Shown here: in pieces, positions 9,528 through 18,565 of the stretch | Layout: each line of letters opens with the position of its first letter | How positions within the stretch are numbered: the stretch's first letter is position 1 | Assembly (NCBI GenBank): GCA_934045075.1 | Contig: OW203726.1 | Location: forward strand, 62,001-126,000 | Direction of reading: 5' to 3' | Length of the DNA: 64,000 nucleotides | Origin: Yponomeuta sedellus | Taxonomy: Eukaryota; Arthropoda; Insecta; Lepidoptera; Yponomeutidae | The notes under the pieces: generated by a model | The model's input: the letters and a program-made list of their open reading frames with translations, nothing else | The model's database searches: none | Told to the model about the DNA's origin: nothing | Made by a program: the position numbers and the translations under genes

Positions 9528-10792
9528 TAGATAGTTAAAGAACACTTTTGTGTACTTTAGAATATTATTATAGCAGTGGATGGGTAGTGTTGAGTTCCTT
9601 AGCGAAAATTTTCCCAAAAATAATTTTCCTTATTGCTGCGGTGCTAAGAATCTTCTAGAAACAGGTCCTGCTCTCTTACTGGACAATACTGACTAAACTT
9701 GTTGAGAATAATTTGGGAAAAGTTAGGTTTTAATAGATCGATATTGGGAAATCGATGATGCAAAGCTCTCACGATAGTAAAGGAAGAGGGTAGGTTTACA
9801 AACAGCATGCTGAAATAACCAGGGAAGGTTTTGCAACGTCGACAATGCCGCAATGATCAATCCCTGAAAGTAATTTACCTGAAAGAAGCAGGATACCCAC
9901 AACCCCAGCTACGCAATTCTTCATGTCTCACAAAAAATGCCACACTGGGTTAGGTAAATGTTTCACTTTAATTCAATAAATTACGAGTCCCGGCAAGAAC
10001 ACAACGAACACAACTGCCAAACGGCTTGGAATTAATGACTGAATACAGTTTTTCGTTTGACAGCTCGCCTCAAAGCCGGACGTGCTGTCTTACGTCGCGG
10101 CTCTGTGATTGGTCTGCTTAAACACGTTTCTAAGCCGCCAATGACATGATACCACGACTAGAGTTTCAGCAAATAAAAGTAAACTAAAAACAAATGTCTC
10201 TTTGTTATTGGTGGAAATAGAATCATGTATTCACCCACCTGCGAGTGGAAAGGAGGACTATGTTTATAGTGCGTTACTTGAAGTGTATGTATGTTTGTTT
10301 GTTTGTTTGTTTGTTTGTTTGTTTCTTTAAGACGTGTATCCATTACAGAAATATTAAAAGAATATTAATTTATAATTTAAGAATATTAATCCGGACTTGG
10401 CCACCGATTATTGATTTATTGTTAGTTTTATTCGATCATTCAGGTTCAAAGGAAATAAAAGGAAACAATGACTGAATTCATCGCCAGAACGTTCATTTTA
10501 ATCTATAATCTGTACAACCATGAAGAGGCCGACTGGCTAGATCAATGAAGAATGTTAACTAATTTTGATTATTAGAACTTCATATTCTCTGTCAAAAATA
10601 AAAAATACTAGTGAAAGAATAACTTCGATACGTCAATTAGTTTCCGATTTAGAAAACAAGTTGTAACCGTAAGACGCGGGCCGTCGGTTACGCTGGACGT
10701 CATCGCACAACACGCTCAGTCTGGCTCACTCAGTTCGCTCGTAGTCGCGCGCCCGTGCCGTGCGTCGATATTATACCTAAATACTTTTAAAA
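9528..10792. other. Non-coding DNA with a (GTTT)n microsatellite
   Basis: No credible gene. A (GTTT)n run of about nine units lies at 10287-10323. The segment 9880-10145 is less AT-rich and looks like a decayed mobile element end, but I cannot name it. A CpG-rich stretch at 10675-10765 precedes the THAP-like relic. Confidence 0.5.
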
Positions 10793-10920
10793 ATGTCCAA
10801 TCCAAATACTAGGAAATCATGTGTTGTGCCGAAATGTAAAAATAGAAACTACTAATTCGCGAAAAAATTGTTTTTTATCGTTCCAGAAGACGTTAAAATG
10901 CGAAAATTACATTTATAGAG
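10793..10920 (+). pseudogene. THAP-like zinc-finger relic of a transposon or gene
   Basis: From the ATG at 10793 the frame reads RKSCVVPKCKNRN, then a stop codon after residue 20, then in the same frame FAKKLFFIVPEDVKMRKLH and another stop. A CxxxxC start followed by a hydrophobic-Pro-basic stretch resembles the beginning of a THAP domain, the DNA-binding module of P-element-like transposases and related proteins. The CpG-rich DNA just upstream could be the old promoter. It is broken and cannot make a full domain. The assignment rests on a short match by eye. Confidence 0.4.
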
Positions 10921-11175
10921 TTTTAATAAAACTATATTACATTAGGACAATGTTATTTTATTATTTTTGTCAAAAATATTTTTCTTCCAAAACTTTACAC
11001 ATTTTTCAAAAAGATCATCACAATATTTTTTATTATAACAACTTCATGCACATCAACATTCCTTGAGGTTTCAAAGTCAACGTGTGAAATACAAAGTAGG
11101 GCTTTTCTTTTTCCGGTCATTTGTGTTTTTATCTGAGCATGATATTTTTGGCCTAGATTACCTTTATTAATTTAA

Positions 11176-11351
11176 TCTATAATATAAAAATTAATCGCTG
11201 AATGTGTTGGTAAGCGCAAATCTCGAGAGCAGCTGAACCGATTTTACTAATTCTTTTATAGAATATTCCTTGAAGTACGAGGATGGTTCTTACGGAGAGA
11301 AGAAATTAAAGTCTGATTGCTAGGCGATACGAAGTTTGCTGGGTCAGCTAG
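11176..11351 (+). mobile_element. Non-autonomous Helitron, copy 1 of a tandem trio
   Basis: It begins TCTATAAT and ends CAGCTAG. These are the Helitron hallmarks of a 5' TC and a 3' CTRR, with a small GCTG/CAGC hairpin just before the end. The length is 176 bp. The left flank ends in A. Confidence 0.8.
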
Positions 11352-11527
11352 TCTATAATACAAAAATGAATCCCTGAATGTGTTGGTAAGCGCAAATCTC
11401 CAGAGCAGCTGAAACGATTGTTAATTCTTTTTTTAGAATATTCCTTGAAGTAGGAGGATGGTTATAAAAAAAAAAAAAAAATTAAGAATCGACTGGTAGG
11501 CGGTACGAAGTTCGCTGGGTCAGCTAG
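11352..11527 (+). mobile_element. Non-autonomous Helitron, copy 2 of a tandem trio
   Basis: It starts TCTATAAT directly after the CTAG of copy 1, is again 176 bp, and ends CAGCTAG. An internal run of 16 A (about 11466-11481) is specific to this copy. Confidence 0.8.
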
Positions 11528-11711
11528 TCTATAACATAAAAATGAATCGCTGAATGTGGGTAAGCGTAAATCTCGAGATCAGCTGAACCGATTTCGCCAA
11601 TTCTTTTTTTAGAATATTCCTTGAAGTACAGGGATCGTTCTTACGGTGAGAAAAAACAAAAAAATTAAAGAATCGACTGTTAGGCGGTACGAAGATTGCC
11701 GGGTCAGCTAG
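11528..11711 (+). mobile_element. Non-autonomous Helitron, copy 3 of a tandem trio
   Basis: It starts TCTATAAC directly after the CTAG of copy 2 and ends CAGCTAG at 11711, followed by T. The A before copy 1 and the T after copy 3 fit insertion of the whole array into one AT dinucleotide. Confidence 0.78.
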
Positions 11712-12430
11712 TACGTAACAAAAGTGTTCGCCTTGGTTAGACACTTTACTTCTATAACGCAGTCATCAGTAAGCCCGTCAGGCGAGCCACCGATCATAGG
11801 CCACTCATTCTTTAAAAAAAAGACCACTATCTTTATAAAATTTATCTTCGCGACTTCCTTTAAGACATCCTTGTCTAATATTTTTCTTCTTTTGATAGCA
11901 TTCGTAGCACAACACAGATATGAAATATTCGCAAATCGAGTCGATGAATGAAAACATTCCGTTTCATTATATTCGTTTAATAAACTAACAAAGGTGGAAT
12001 ATGCAGAAATGTAGTGGCTACTTGTTAAAATTCAGGAGATTTTACTCAATTCTACAAACAAAACAGTAGATCAGAAGACAGTGCTTAAAATCAGAAAATC
12101 TCCTTATAAATCAGTAGAGTTTGCAGCACTGCTAAGGGGGCCGCGGCCCGAGCCCGCGCGGCGCGTTGTGACATGACGTCACAACGCGCCGCGTGACTGT
12201 TAGCGGGACTCGATATTTTTCGTAACTTTGAATGCCTATAAAATCAAAATTACTAGGTATTTTTGACTACAACAAAAACTAGTATATTTGTATACATACA
12301 GGCTTTACTGAGACAAGCATTTCAAGCGATTTGGTAAACCTAGTAACATTCTTCATTATGATATGGTTATTTTACAATTAAATTAAAGGTGGCTTATTTT
12401 GGAAGAGATTGAAAAAATCTCCTTCATTAC
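11712..12430. other. Non-coding DNA with a perfect CRE-centred hairpin
   Basis: No gene. At 12157-12193 a perfect 16-bp inverted repeat (CGCGGCGCGTTGTGAC and its complement) has a 5-base loop. The octamer TGACGTCA spans loop and right arm at 12174-12181. The hairpin sits in a GC-rich island of about 70 bp inside AT-rich DNA, so it may be the end of a mobile element. Confidence 0.6.
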
Positions 12431-12431
12431 G

Positions 12432-12656
12432 TTTGACGGTCTCGGTGGCGCAGTGGTTTGGCACGCTGACTGTAAAACCGGAGGTCTCGGGTTCGATCCC
12501 CAGGTCGGGTCTTGGATGTTATCTATATCTTAATTGTATTCAATCTATCGTCGAGTTATCACCTATAACACAGGTCATTTAGTTGTACTTAGTATAGAGC
12601 TAACGAGATTTGTGTAATGTGTCCATGAATATTTATTTATTTACTCTGTTCTGAAA
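12432..12656 (+). mobile_element. tRNA-derived SINE
   Basis: The tRNA-like head has an A box in GGCGCAGTGG and a B box in GGGTTCGATCCCC. The body contains ATCTATCGTCGAGT and TGTGTCCATGAATATTTA. Diverged copies are at 20030-20222 (minus) and 28195-28335. Confidence 0.8.
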
Positions 12657-12958
12657 GAAGGACTGAGCTTGCCAGATATCCTGATATAATCCTAAATATC
12701 CGATAAAATATTTACTATTTTTTCAATGATCAAAAAAAAATTCGAGAAAGCGACAATCCGATCTTCATTTGCTTTTTCGGGTGGTAGAGTTTATACCACA
12801 GAAAAAAAAAGTTTATACTTTCTTTAGATACGTAATTAAAAGCAGTGTTTACATCGATTTAAAAACTTATTTTTAGTACTTCGAACAAATCCCGTCTCGG
12901 GACTAAATAAGTTACTTAAACATATTCCTGTTATATATATTTCTACCCACTGATAATA

Positions 12959-12984
12959 TAAAGCACATATTAATATGTGCTTTA
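12959..12984. repeat. 26-bp perfect palindrome
   Basis: A perfect palindrome built on the half-site TAAAGCACATATT, with no loop, in otherwise featureless AT-rich DNA. Confidence 0.85.
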
Positions 12985-13028
12985 CCCCTAGACCACAGAG
13001 TATATAAACACTACGCTAGACTAATAAT

Positions 13029-13636
13029 TAGGGGTGAGCGTTCCTAAGACGCACCGTTTAAAAATACCGTTTCACTGCCAGGAACGGACGTACCGTTTTC
13101 CGATTTTGAAAAAGCAGTCTCGTCACTAAACCAGTGTCTCGACGAGACTTGTATTGTGACGAGACGAAACGACGCGCGACGCTTGGCACGGACTACCTAC
13201 GCGTCGAGACTATTTAGTTTCGAGACGATACTGGTTCACGGATGAGACTGTTTCGCGAGACGTCATTTTGGCATCATACAAATATGAACTTTATCTCGAT
13301 ACAATAAAGACGACAATTGCATCACACAGAACCAGTCACTGACGAGACTGCTTTGATTTCTGTACGGATCATAGAAATATAAACTTTATCGCCATACAAT
13401 AAAGACGGCAATTGCATCACACAAAACCAGTCACTGACGAGACTGCTTATATGGCTCGTTTTTCTGTCTTGATTGGTCGCCATCATACAACTATGACCTT
13501 TATCTCCATACAATAAAGACGACAATTGCATCCAAACAAAACCAGTCACTGACGAGACTGCTTTGATGACTAGTTTTCCTGTCGGAAAAACAGGTTTCGT
13601 CTCGTCATTGAAAAATACAGTGCCGACCCACTCCTA
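13029..13636. mobile_element. hAT-type non-autonomous DNA transposon with internal repeats
   Basis: The ends TAGGGGTGAGCG and (reverse complement) TAGGAGTGGGTCG are imperfect terminal inverted repeats of hAT type. Each is flanked by an identical 8-bp duplication CTAATAAT (13021-13028 and 13637-13644), the hAT target length. The interior (608 bp in all) has three diverged copies of a 95-115 bp unit with ACAATAAAGACG and CCAGTCACTGACGAGACTGC, and many CGAGAC motifs. It has no transposase, so movement would need one in trans. Confidence 0.85.
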
Positions 13637-13844
13637 CTAATAATATACTATTCTTGTCTATTTACTAGTAGATGTTTTTTTTTTTTAATTTCTTGAAAAC
13701 GTTTTCGCAAGGATGTTTTCGTATTGTTCTGTGTTTCGTACCTGTCTAATTTGTGGTACATAAAGGGCCAGCATGGGCCATTGTGTAGGTACTGCGGCCT
13801 GTGGTTGGCGGTGTTTTCATTAACTAACGAGACAGATATGTGTA

Positions 13845-14057
13845 TAGTGCGTTCACATTAACTTGACGCGTGAGAGAATTGGTAGCACTGAGATGTTTAC
13901 TGTTACCATGTTAGATAAGAAATCATTCCCATTACTTGGGGAAAATAAAAGGATTGAGAGCTTGTTTTACCATCTTCCGATTAGGTCCAAAAGCTAATTC
14001 ACATGTTATGTCCTTGTTACCAATTCTCTCACGCGTCAAGTTAATGTGAACGCACTG
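13845..14057. mobile_element. MITE with perfect 39-bp inverted repeats and TA duplication
   Basis: The arms 13846-13884 and 14018-14056 are perfect reverse complements beginning AGTGCGTTCACATTAACTTG. TA flanks both ends (13843-13844 and 14058-14059), as in Tc1/mariner insertions. The internal region is 133 bp. The lack of mismatches suggests recent mobility. Confidence 0.9.
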
Positions 14058-14150
14058 TAGGTGTTATTTTATATCGCTCTTTCTATGGCGCCTTTCCTTT
14101 GCACGGATTTTTCTTTTACATCCCTGCAAAAGATGCATTACATCCGTTAT

Positions 14151-14193
14151 TGTTCTGACACGGATGTAAAATGACATCCGTGTGTTCAGAACA
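14151..14193. repeat. Imperfect hairpin
   Basis: TGTTCTGACACGGATGT pairs with ACATCCGTGTGTTCAGAACA, with a small bulge and a 6-base loop. ACATCC is repeated in the flank. No function is evident. Confidence 0.5.
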
Positions 14194-14284
14194 AACCTTT
14201 ATTTAATCTATGTGAAGAGTCTTTTTTATCTGTGATCCAGACCAAGTTAAAGTTATTCTGTGAAGTTATTGTGACAGTGAACAA

Positions 14285-14447
14285 AATTTAAAGTGACTGG
14301 AAAAACTGAACATTATAGTGAAGTGATACGGAAGTGATAAGTGCTCTTATCTGAAAACTAATACTATAAAAAACTAATACAATACTCAAGGCTCAAAAGG
14401 ACACGGATCCAGGGCCGTAAAACCCTTTATTAAAAAAAAAAAAAAAA
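14285..14447 (+). mobile_element. Poly(A)-tailed retro-inserted fragment
   Basis: The 12-bp duplication GACAGTGAACAA flanks it (14273-14284 and 14448-14459). It ends in 16 A (14432-14447). These are marks of target-primed reverse transcription. The 163-bp body is not recognised; it may be a 5'-truncated LINE end or a processed transcript. It lies about 170 bp upstream of the PSMG4 start codon, so it probably falls in the promoter or 5' UTR. Confidence 0.8.
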
Positions 14448-14621
14448 GACAGTGAACAATTTGTAGACTTAGGTAAACAAACATTTATCTGTTCAAATCT
14501 GTTGAGTGTTTATATGCTCTGTGATCTGTTGATTTGATAAACGGAAATTGGTGAACAGGACGCCATAGGCGTCATTTTTATCGGCAACGCTCGTATCACA
14601 CACCCCACGGCAAGGACGAGC

Positions 14622-14981
14622 ATGGTCGCGGAGGTGGTGAAGCGCGAGAGCGTGTGGCGCGTGCACCGGTTCGAGGTGTGGAGCGGCGAGCTGGTGTGCC
14701 GCGTGGAGGCGCTGCGAATGCGCGACTCGCTGCTGCTGTGGCTGGGCGGGGGCGGGGGCGGGGGCGCGCGGCTCGGGGACGTGGCGCTGGGCATCGGCGC
14801 GCTGGCGACCCCGCTGCTGGAAGCGGGCGGCGGTGAGGCTGCGGCGCTGGCGCGGCGGCTGGCGGCGGCGCTGCGCCGCCCCGTCTTTGTGTGCAGCGCG
14901 CTGCAGCTCGACCGCTTCACGGCGCCGCTGCTCGAACGCGCGCTCGTCGCAGAGATCAAATCTAGACCCGAGTGTTTCTGA
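14622..14981 (+). CDS. PSMG4: Proteasome assembly chaperone 4
   Basis: A single uninterrupted 119-residue frame. With PSMG3, PSMG4 forms the PAC3-PAC4 chaperone that helps order alpha subunits on the early 20S proteasome ring, in cytosol and nucleus (established for the family). The match is by eye: a first beta strand around RVHRFEVWSGELVCRVEALR, the typical RDSLLLWLG, then the family's GDVALGIG-like strand, an Ala/Leu-rich helix near LARRLAAALRR, the strand PVFVCSAL and the C-terminal helix LLERALVAEIKSRPE. The length fits the family (about 120). Coding GC is very high, with runs of GGC giving Gly50-56. The whole frame lies in one exon; a 5' non-coding exon cannot be excluded. A composite SINE is inserted at its polyadenylation signal (15088-15093). 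Confidence 0.88.
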   Translation: MVAEVVKRESVWRVHRFEVWSGELVCRVEALRMRDSLLLWLGGGGGGGARLGDVALGIGALATPLLEAGGGEAAALARRLAAALRRPVFVCSALQLDRFTAPLLERALVAEIKSRPECF

Positions 14982-15087
14982 ATTAAATCTGACTAGACAT
15001 CATCTAAGGAACATTCATTTGAGACATCATTCATTTCTGGAGCACAATATAAGTCTCAAAATTAACATAGTTTGTATAACATGATCT

Positions 15088-15093
15088 AATAAA
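15088..15093 (+). terminator. Polyadenylation signal of PSMG4
   Basis: AATAAA lies 107 bp after the stop codon. Its last five bases belong to the 15-bp target duplication made by the adjacent SINE; the duplicated copy at 15273-15278 reads TATAAA. Confidence 0.65.
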
Positions 15094-15103
15094 ATAGCTT
15101 TTG

Positions 15104-15273
15104 AAAACCTATTTAGAGGCTAAAAATTTCACCCATGCTGGGATTCGAACCCAGCTGGCACGGATAGCCAGAGGTTGCGGGTTCGAATCCCGGCATGCGT
15201 AAAATCTTTAGCCTCTAAATAGGTTTTTAAATTTGTCCTTAGCGCGGGTTAGTGCATTAAAAATGAAAATAGT
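15104..15273 (+). mobile_element. Fold-back SINE with 15-bp target duplication
   Basis: The identical 15-mer ATAAAATAGCTTTTG flanks it at 15089-15103 and 15274-15288. Inside, an inverted tail and inverted T-arm (15104-15155) are followed by a direct anticodon arm, T-arm (GGGTTCGAATCCCGG) and tail ending GTGCATTAAAAATGAAAATAG. The two tails can pair over about 45 bp. Confidence 0.88.
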
Positions 15274-15289
15274 ATAAAATAGCTTTTGG

Positions 15290-16260
15290 TCAGCTATTTT
15301 CTTCTTGCCTTACACAATATTGACATCCATATTATTTTGTTGAAGGTGGAAATAGTTGCTCACTTTATTTGTTTAAGGCCCCAGCGCCCTAACAGACTGT
15401 GAGAATACAGGAAGCATAATGGATTGACCAAATGTACATTCATGCGTGTGTACACTCATCTTTCTTACAGGAAAAATAAAAGAGGCAGAATGGATCAATA
15501 TTGTTGGATCCTTTAATTAATATAAAAGTCCACTGTTTCAATTTAAATTATTAATATGAAGTGAAATTTTAATTCTATGAATTAAACACAGAGATAGGTG
15601 CCTAAGGTTGACATGAATTGGATTAAGTAAACTGTAGGATGGGGTTGTTCTAATACTGTATTGTGATCAGATGTACTGTATTGTGATGATAACAGTAGTT
15701 GCTATCAAATGAAGATGCACCTTTACAGTTAACTTGTATGTTTACTTCTAAATGTTTGGATAAAACATTTAAAAAACATTAATTTTATACAAAAAAATAT
15801 TTGTTAATTTTAAGTTAAAAGTTTTTTGTAAATAAACATTATTTCAGAAGTGGAATAGAAAGTGTTTTAGTGCAGTAGTTTATACTTTCTTTACAAAAAC
15901 ACAATATCTCTAAAAATTTAAATTGTCTATAAAAGTTTTTATTTTGTCTGTGATAAAGTGTTTCCTTTTATCACAAACTATTTAAACTGTCTTTAGGGTG
16001 TATTTTAATGAATCGTTTTTTTATAAATAAAACGAATTTTATTATTTATGATTCCTTCAACCCAAATGATGATTAAAAATAGGTTGTAGAATTTTGCAAG
16101 GATATATGCTTTTGAGCATGCTCTAAAGTAGCCATTTTATCACTTCAAATATTTAAATACAGGCCTGCTGTAGGTACCTATACTTCTGAGGTGTTTCATA
16201 GAACTACAATTTATGCATTACTATGACCATTCAATTAACTATTATTTTCACGACCTTACG
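15290..16260. other. AT-rich DNA without recognised features
   Basis: No open frame of interest and no repeat family identified. The end of the PSMG4 transcript may reach into it. Confidence 0.5.
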
Positions 16261-16261
16261 A

Positions 16262-16495
16262 CGACCTCTGTGGCGTAGCGGTAGCGCGTCTGCCTACTAT
16301 GCAAGAGGTCCCGGGTTCGAATCCCGGCTGGAAACAAAAAAAAGTCCAGGTCTTGGATGTTTGTGATGTCGTTGTTTCCGGTTCCCACGACACAGGGTAT
16401 CCAAGTGTGGAGCCAGAAGCAATGTATGTAAATGTTATATTTTATACCTTTGGCATTTTATATTTTGTACAATAAAGAGTTGATAATAATAATTG
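16262..16495 (+). mobile_element. tRNA-derived SINE (second family)
   Basis: The head has GGCGTAGCGGTAGCGCG (A-box region) and GGGTTCGAATCCCGG (B box). The body has CCAGGTCTTGGATGTTTG and CACGACACAGGGTATCC, and the tail is TGATAATAATAATT. A good copy lies on the minus strand at 58530-58700. Confidence 0.82.
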
Positions 16496-16993
16496 TCATG
16501 GTAAACCATGAATATTGTAGTTGTAGGCCCCAGGTGGGCGCCGTGAATGCCGCCCAAGCAAGACTATCTAGTAGGTACCTACGACGACGCTACTCGCGCG
16601 TTCTAAATGTCAAAAATAGGTTTAGCAATCACCTCAACAGGCAAATTCTGAAATTTTAAGAGCCACCAAACGCGTGGGCCAGTCTTTAACTGTTCTGCGG
16701 GCCCTGGTGACCTACCCTGTTGTTGGCGCTCGGGCCTCGTTTCGCAGGGCTCCGCCTGCGCGGCGGCCTCGCTGGAGCTGACCGAGTTGGTTGGCATTGA
16801 TGACACTTCAACTGCGACCTACCCGGAGCTCAATCCTCGGCCTCAATAAAACTTGTCTAATTACATATGACGCGTACCTACCTATTCATTGTCATGAGAC
16901 ATTCGTCTATATAAGACAATTAGGTATTTACCTGATCTAACCGATGCTGCAACATCGGTAAAATCCAGAAGATGCGAATTTAATAAAATTACT

Positions 16994-17362
16994 GAAGCGC
17001 TCGTTGCCTAGGCGAACCGAGTGATTGGAATCAATCACTTGGTTAAGCAAAAATAGGCGCGGTCAGGTACAGGATGGGTGAGCATCCCGTGACTACCGCT
17101 AGTGGCATGTTTCCGAGCGCTTCCGTGCTTCGCAAGGCACGTTAAGCCGTTGGTGCCGGCTGTCATATAATGGCAGTCGTTAAGCCATGTTAGAGGCCTT
17201 ATGGGCGGCTTGATAACTTCTGACAGTAAGATCCGCCACTGTCTTACAATCCTCCACCAACCCGGACTTGGCCCCCGTGGTGGAGTATGGCCTAACCTTC
17301 CTGCGATGCAGGAAGAGACCCGTGCCCCAGCAGTGGGGACATACAAAGGGTTGATAACGACG
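16994..17362 (+). mobile_element. 5S rRNA-headed SINE, full copy
   Basis: The first ~100 bp resemble 5S rRNA in order: a GAGTGATTGGAATCAATCAC block, GGTTAAGCA, GGCGCGGTCAGGTACAGGATG, then GGGTGA. The last ones match the 5S internal promoter (A-box and C-box region). The body continues through GCTAGTGGCAT, CGCAAGGCAC and AGCCGTTGGTGCCGG to GGGTTGATAACG. Pol III transcription from the 5S-type internal promoter is inferred. Confidence 0.78.
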
Positions 17363-17365
17363 ATT

Positions 17366-17575
17366 GAATCGCTCGTAGCTCCTGAGTGATCTTAAACGAT
17401 CACGAAGGTTAAGCTACATAGGACGCGTTTAGTGCATGGATGGGTGACGGTCTATGTCTAACGCTAGTGGCATTTTTCCTAGCGGTTTCGTGCTTCGTAA
17501 GGCACTTTAAGCAGTTGGTGCCGGATGCCGTTTATACATGGCAGTCGTTCAGCCAAGTCAGAGGCCTTAGGTACT
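17366..17575 (+). mobile_element. 5S rRNA-headed SINE, second subtype, 3'-truncated
   Basis: Starts four bases after the previous copy with a different head: GTGATCTTAAACGATCACGA, AGGTTAAGC, then GTGCATGGATGGGTGA. It continues as the same body (GCTAGTGGCAT, AAGGCACTTTAAGC) and stops near GAGGCCTTAGG. The same head subtype ends the minus copy at 43240-43590. Confidence 0.75.
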
Positions 17576-17654
17576 ACCTCAGGTTTCACAAAACTACAAT
17601 TTAAGTATTATTTATTACGTCAATGCGACGCACTTATTGCAGACGCTCAAAGTG

Positions 17655-17765
17655 ACACTGCTGGGGCACGGGTCTCTTCCTGCGTCGAAGGATGGTTAGG
17701 CCATACTCCACCGCGGGGGCCAAGTCCGGGTTGGTGGAGGTTTGTAAGACAGTGGCGGGCCTTCA
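17655..17765 (-). mobile_element. 5S-headed SINE, 3' fragment
   Basis: Minus-strand body motifs: GGGGCACGGGTCTCTTCCTG on the plus strand through TCCGGGTTGGTGGAGG and AGACAGTGGCGGGCC. Confidence 0.8.
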
Positions 17766-17769
17766 AATA

Positions 17770-18540
17770 TTCCTATCTATAGGTACTCATTAATCGGTGA
17801 CGGTGGGTTAATCGTCATTGCACTGTACCTACCTACCTAACCTACAGTCTAGACCCTAGGATCAAGTATCTATAGAGTTTTTTGGGCACACTTCAGAGAA
17901 ATCGCGGCGTAGCGTGGCCCATCCGTGTTTACACAGTGCCCCCGTTTAATTCGCCACCGACCGCTGACCGGGATAGTCATAGAGTAAGTACCTGTACCTA
18001 CTTTTTTAGTAGCGATTATTTTTTGAATTTTAAATCGCCCAAAATTTCCGTATGGCGGCACAATGATGATAAATCAATAGACCTTCAAGTTTATTAATTT
18101 ATATAAATCTGAGCCCGTAATTTTGCGCCATTTTTTTAATAGGTAACTTTGTTGTTGTTTAGGTACATACTTCTGTAATACTTGTAAATAAATAAAATAA
18201 ATAGTAAGTAAATAAATAGCTGCGGCCGCAATTAGGTACTGGACTTACTTACTTCGATGGACGTGGCCATCGCAAGTGGTATGCCAGACAGCAATGAGCC
18301 ATGCGCCATTGTATAAATACCACGTATCTACTTAATCGTGGCCTACAGTTGTGCATTGCAAAGCATGGGCCATCACTGCCCATTGTATACTGGGGCCATT
18401 ACTCGGCTGCGGTGAAGACAGACTAAATCCAATTATATCAATAATATATTTTTTATATGTAGGTAGGTACCTACCTATATGTAGGTAGTTACCTATAGTC
18501 TATATATCATAAATATCTGTCAATAAATATCAATATATCC
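17770..18540. other. Non-coding DNA rich in GTAGGTA/TACCTAC
   Basis: No gene. The palindromic TAGGTACCTA motif is frequent (for example 18460-18500). The same motif is scattered to about 30 kb. Confidence 0.5.
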
Positions 18541-18565
18541 AGTCAGGTGGGGGCAAGCGTGGTAA

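Noticed and set aside
14510..14959. Minus-strand 149-codon Ser/Pro-rich frame
   Set aside because: Antisense shadow of PSMG4.
16262..16340. A genuine tRNA gene
   Set aside because: The same head with its own body and tail recurs at 58530-58700 on the minus strand, so it is a SINE head.
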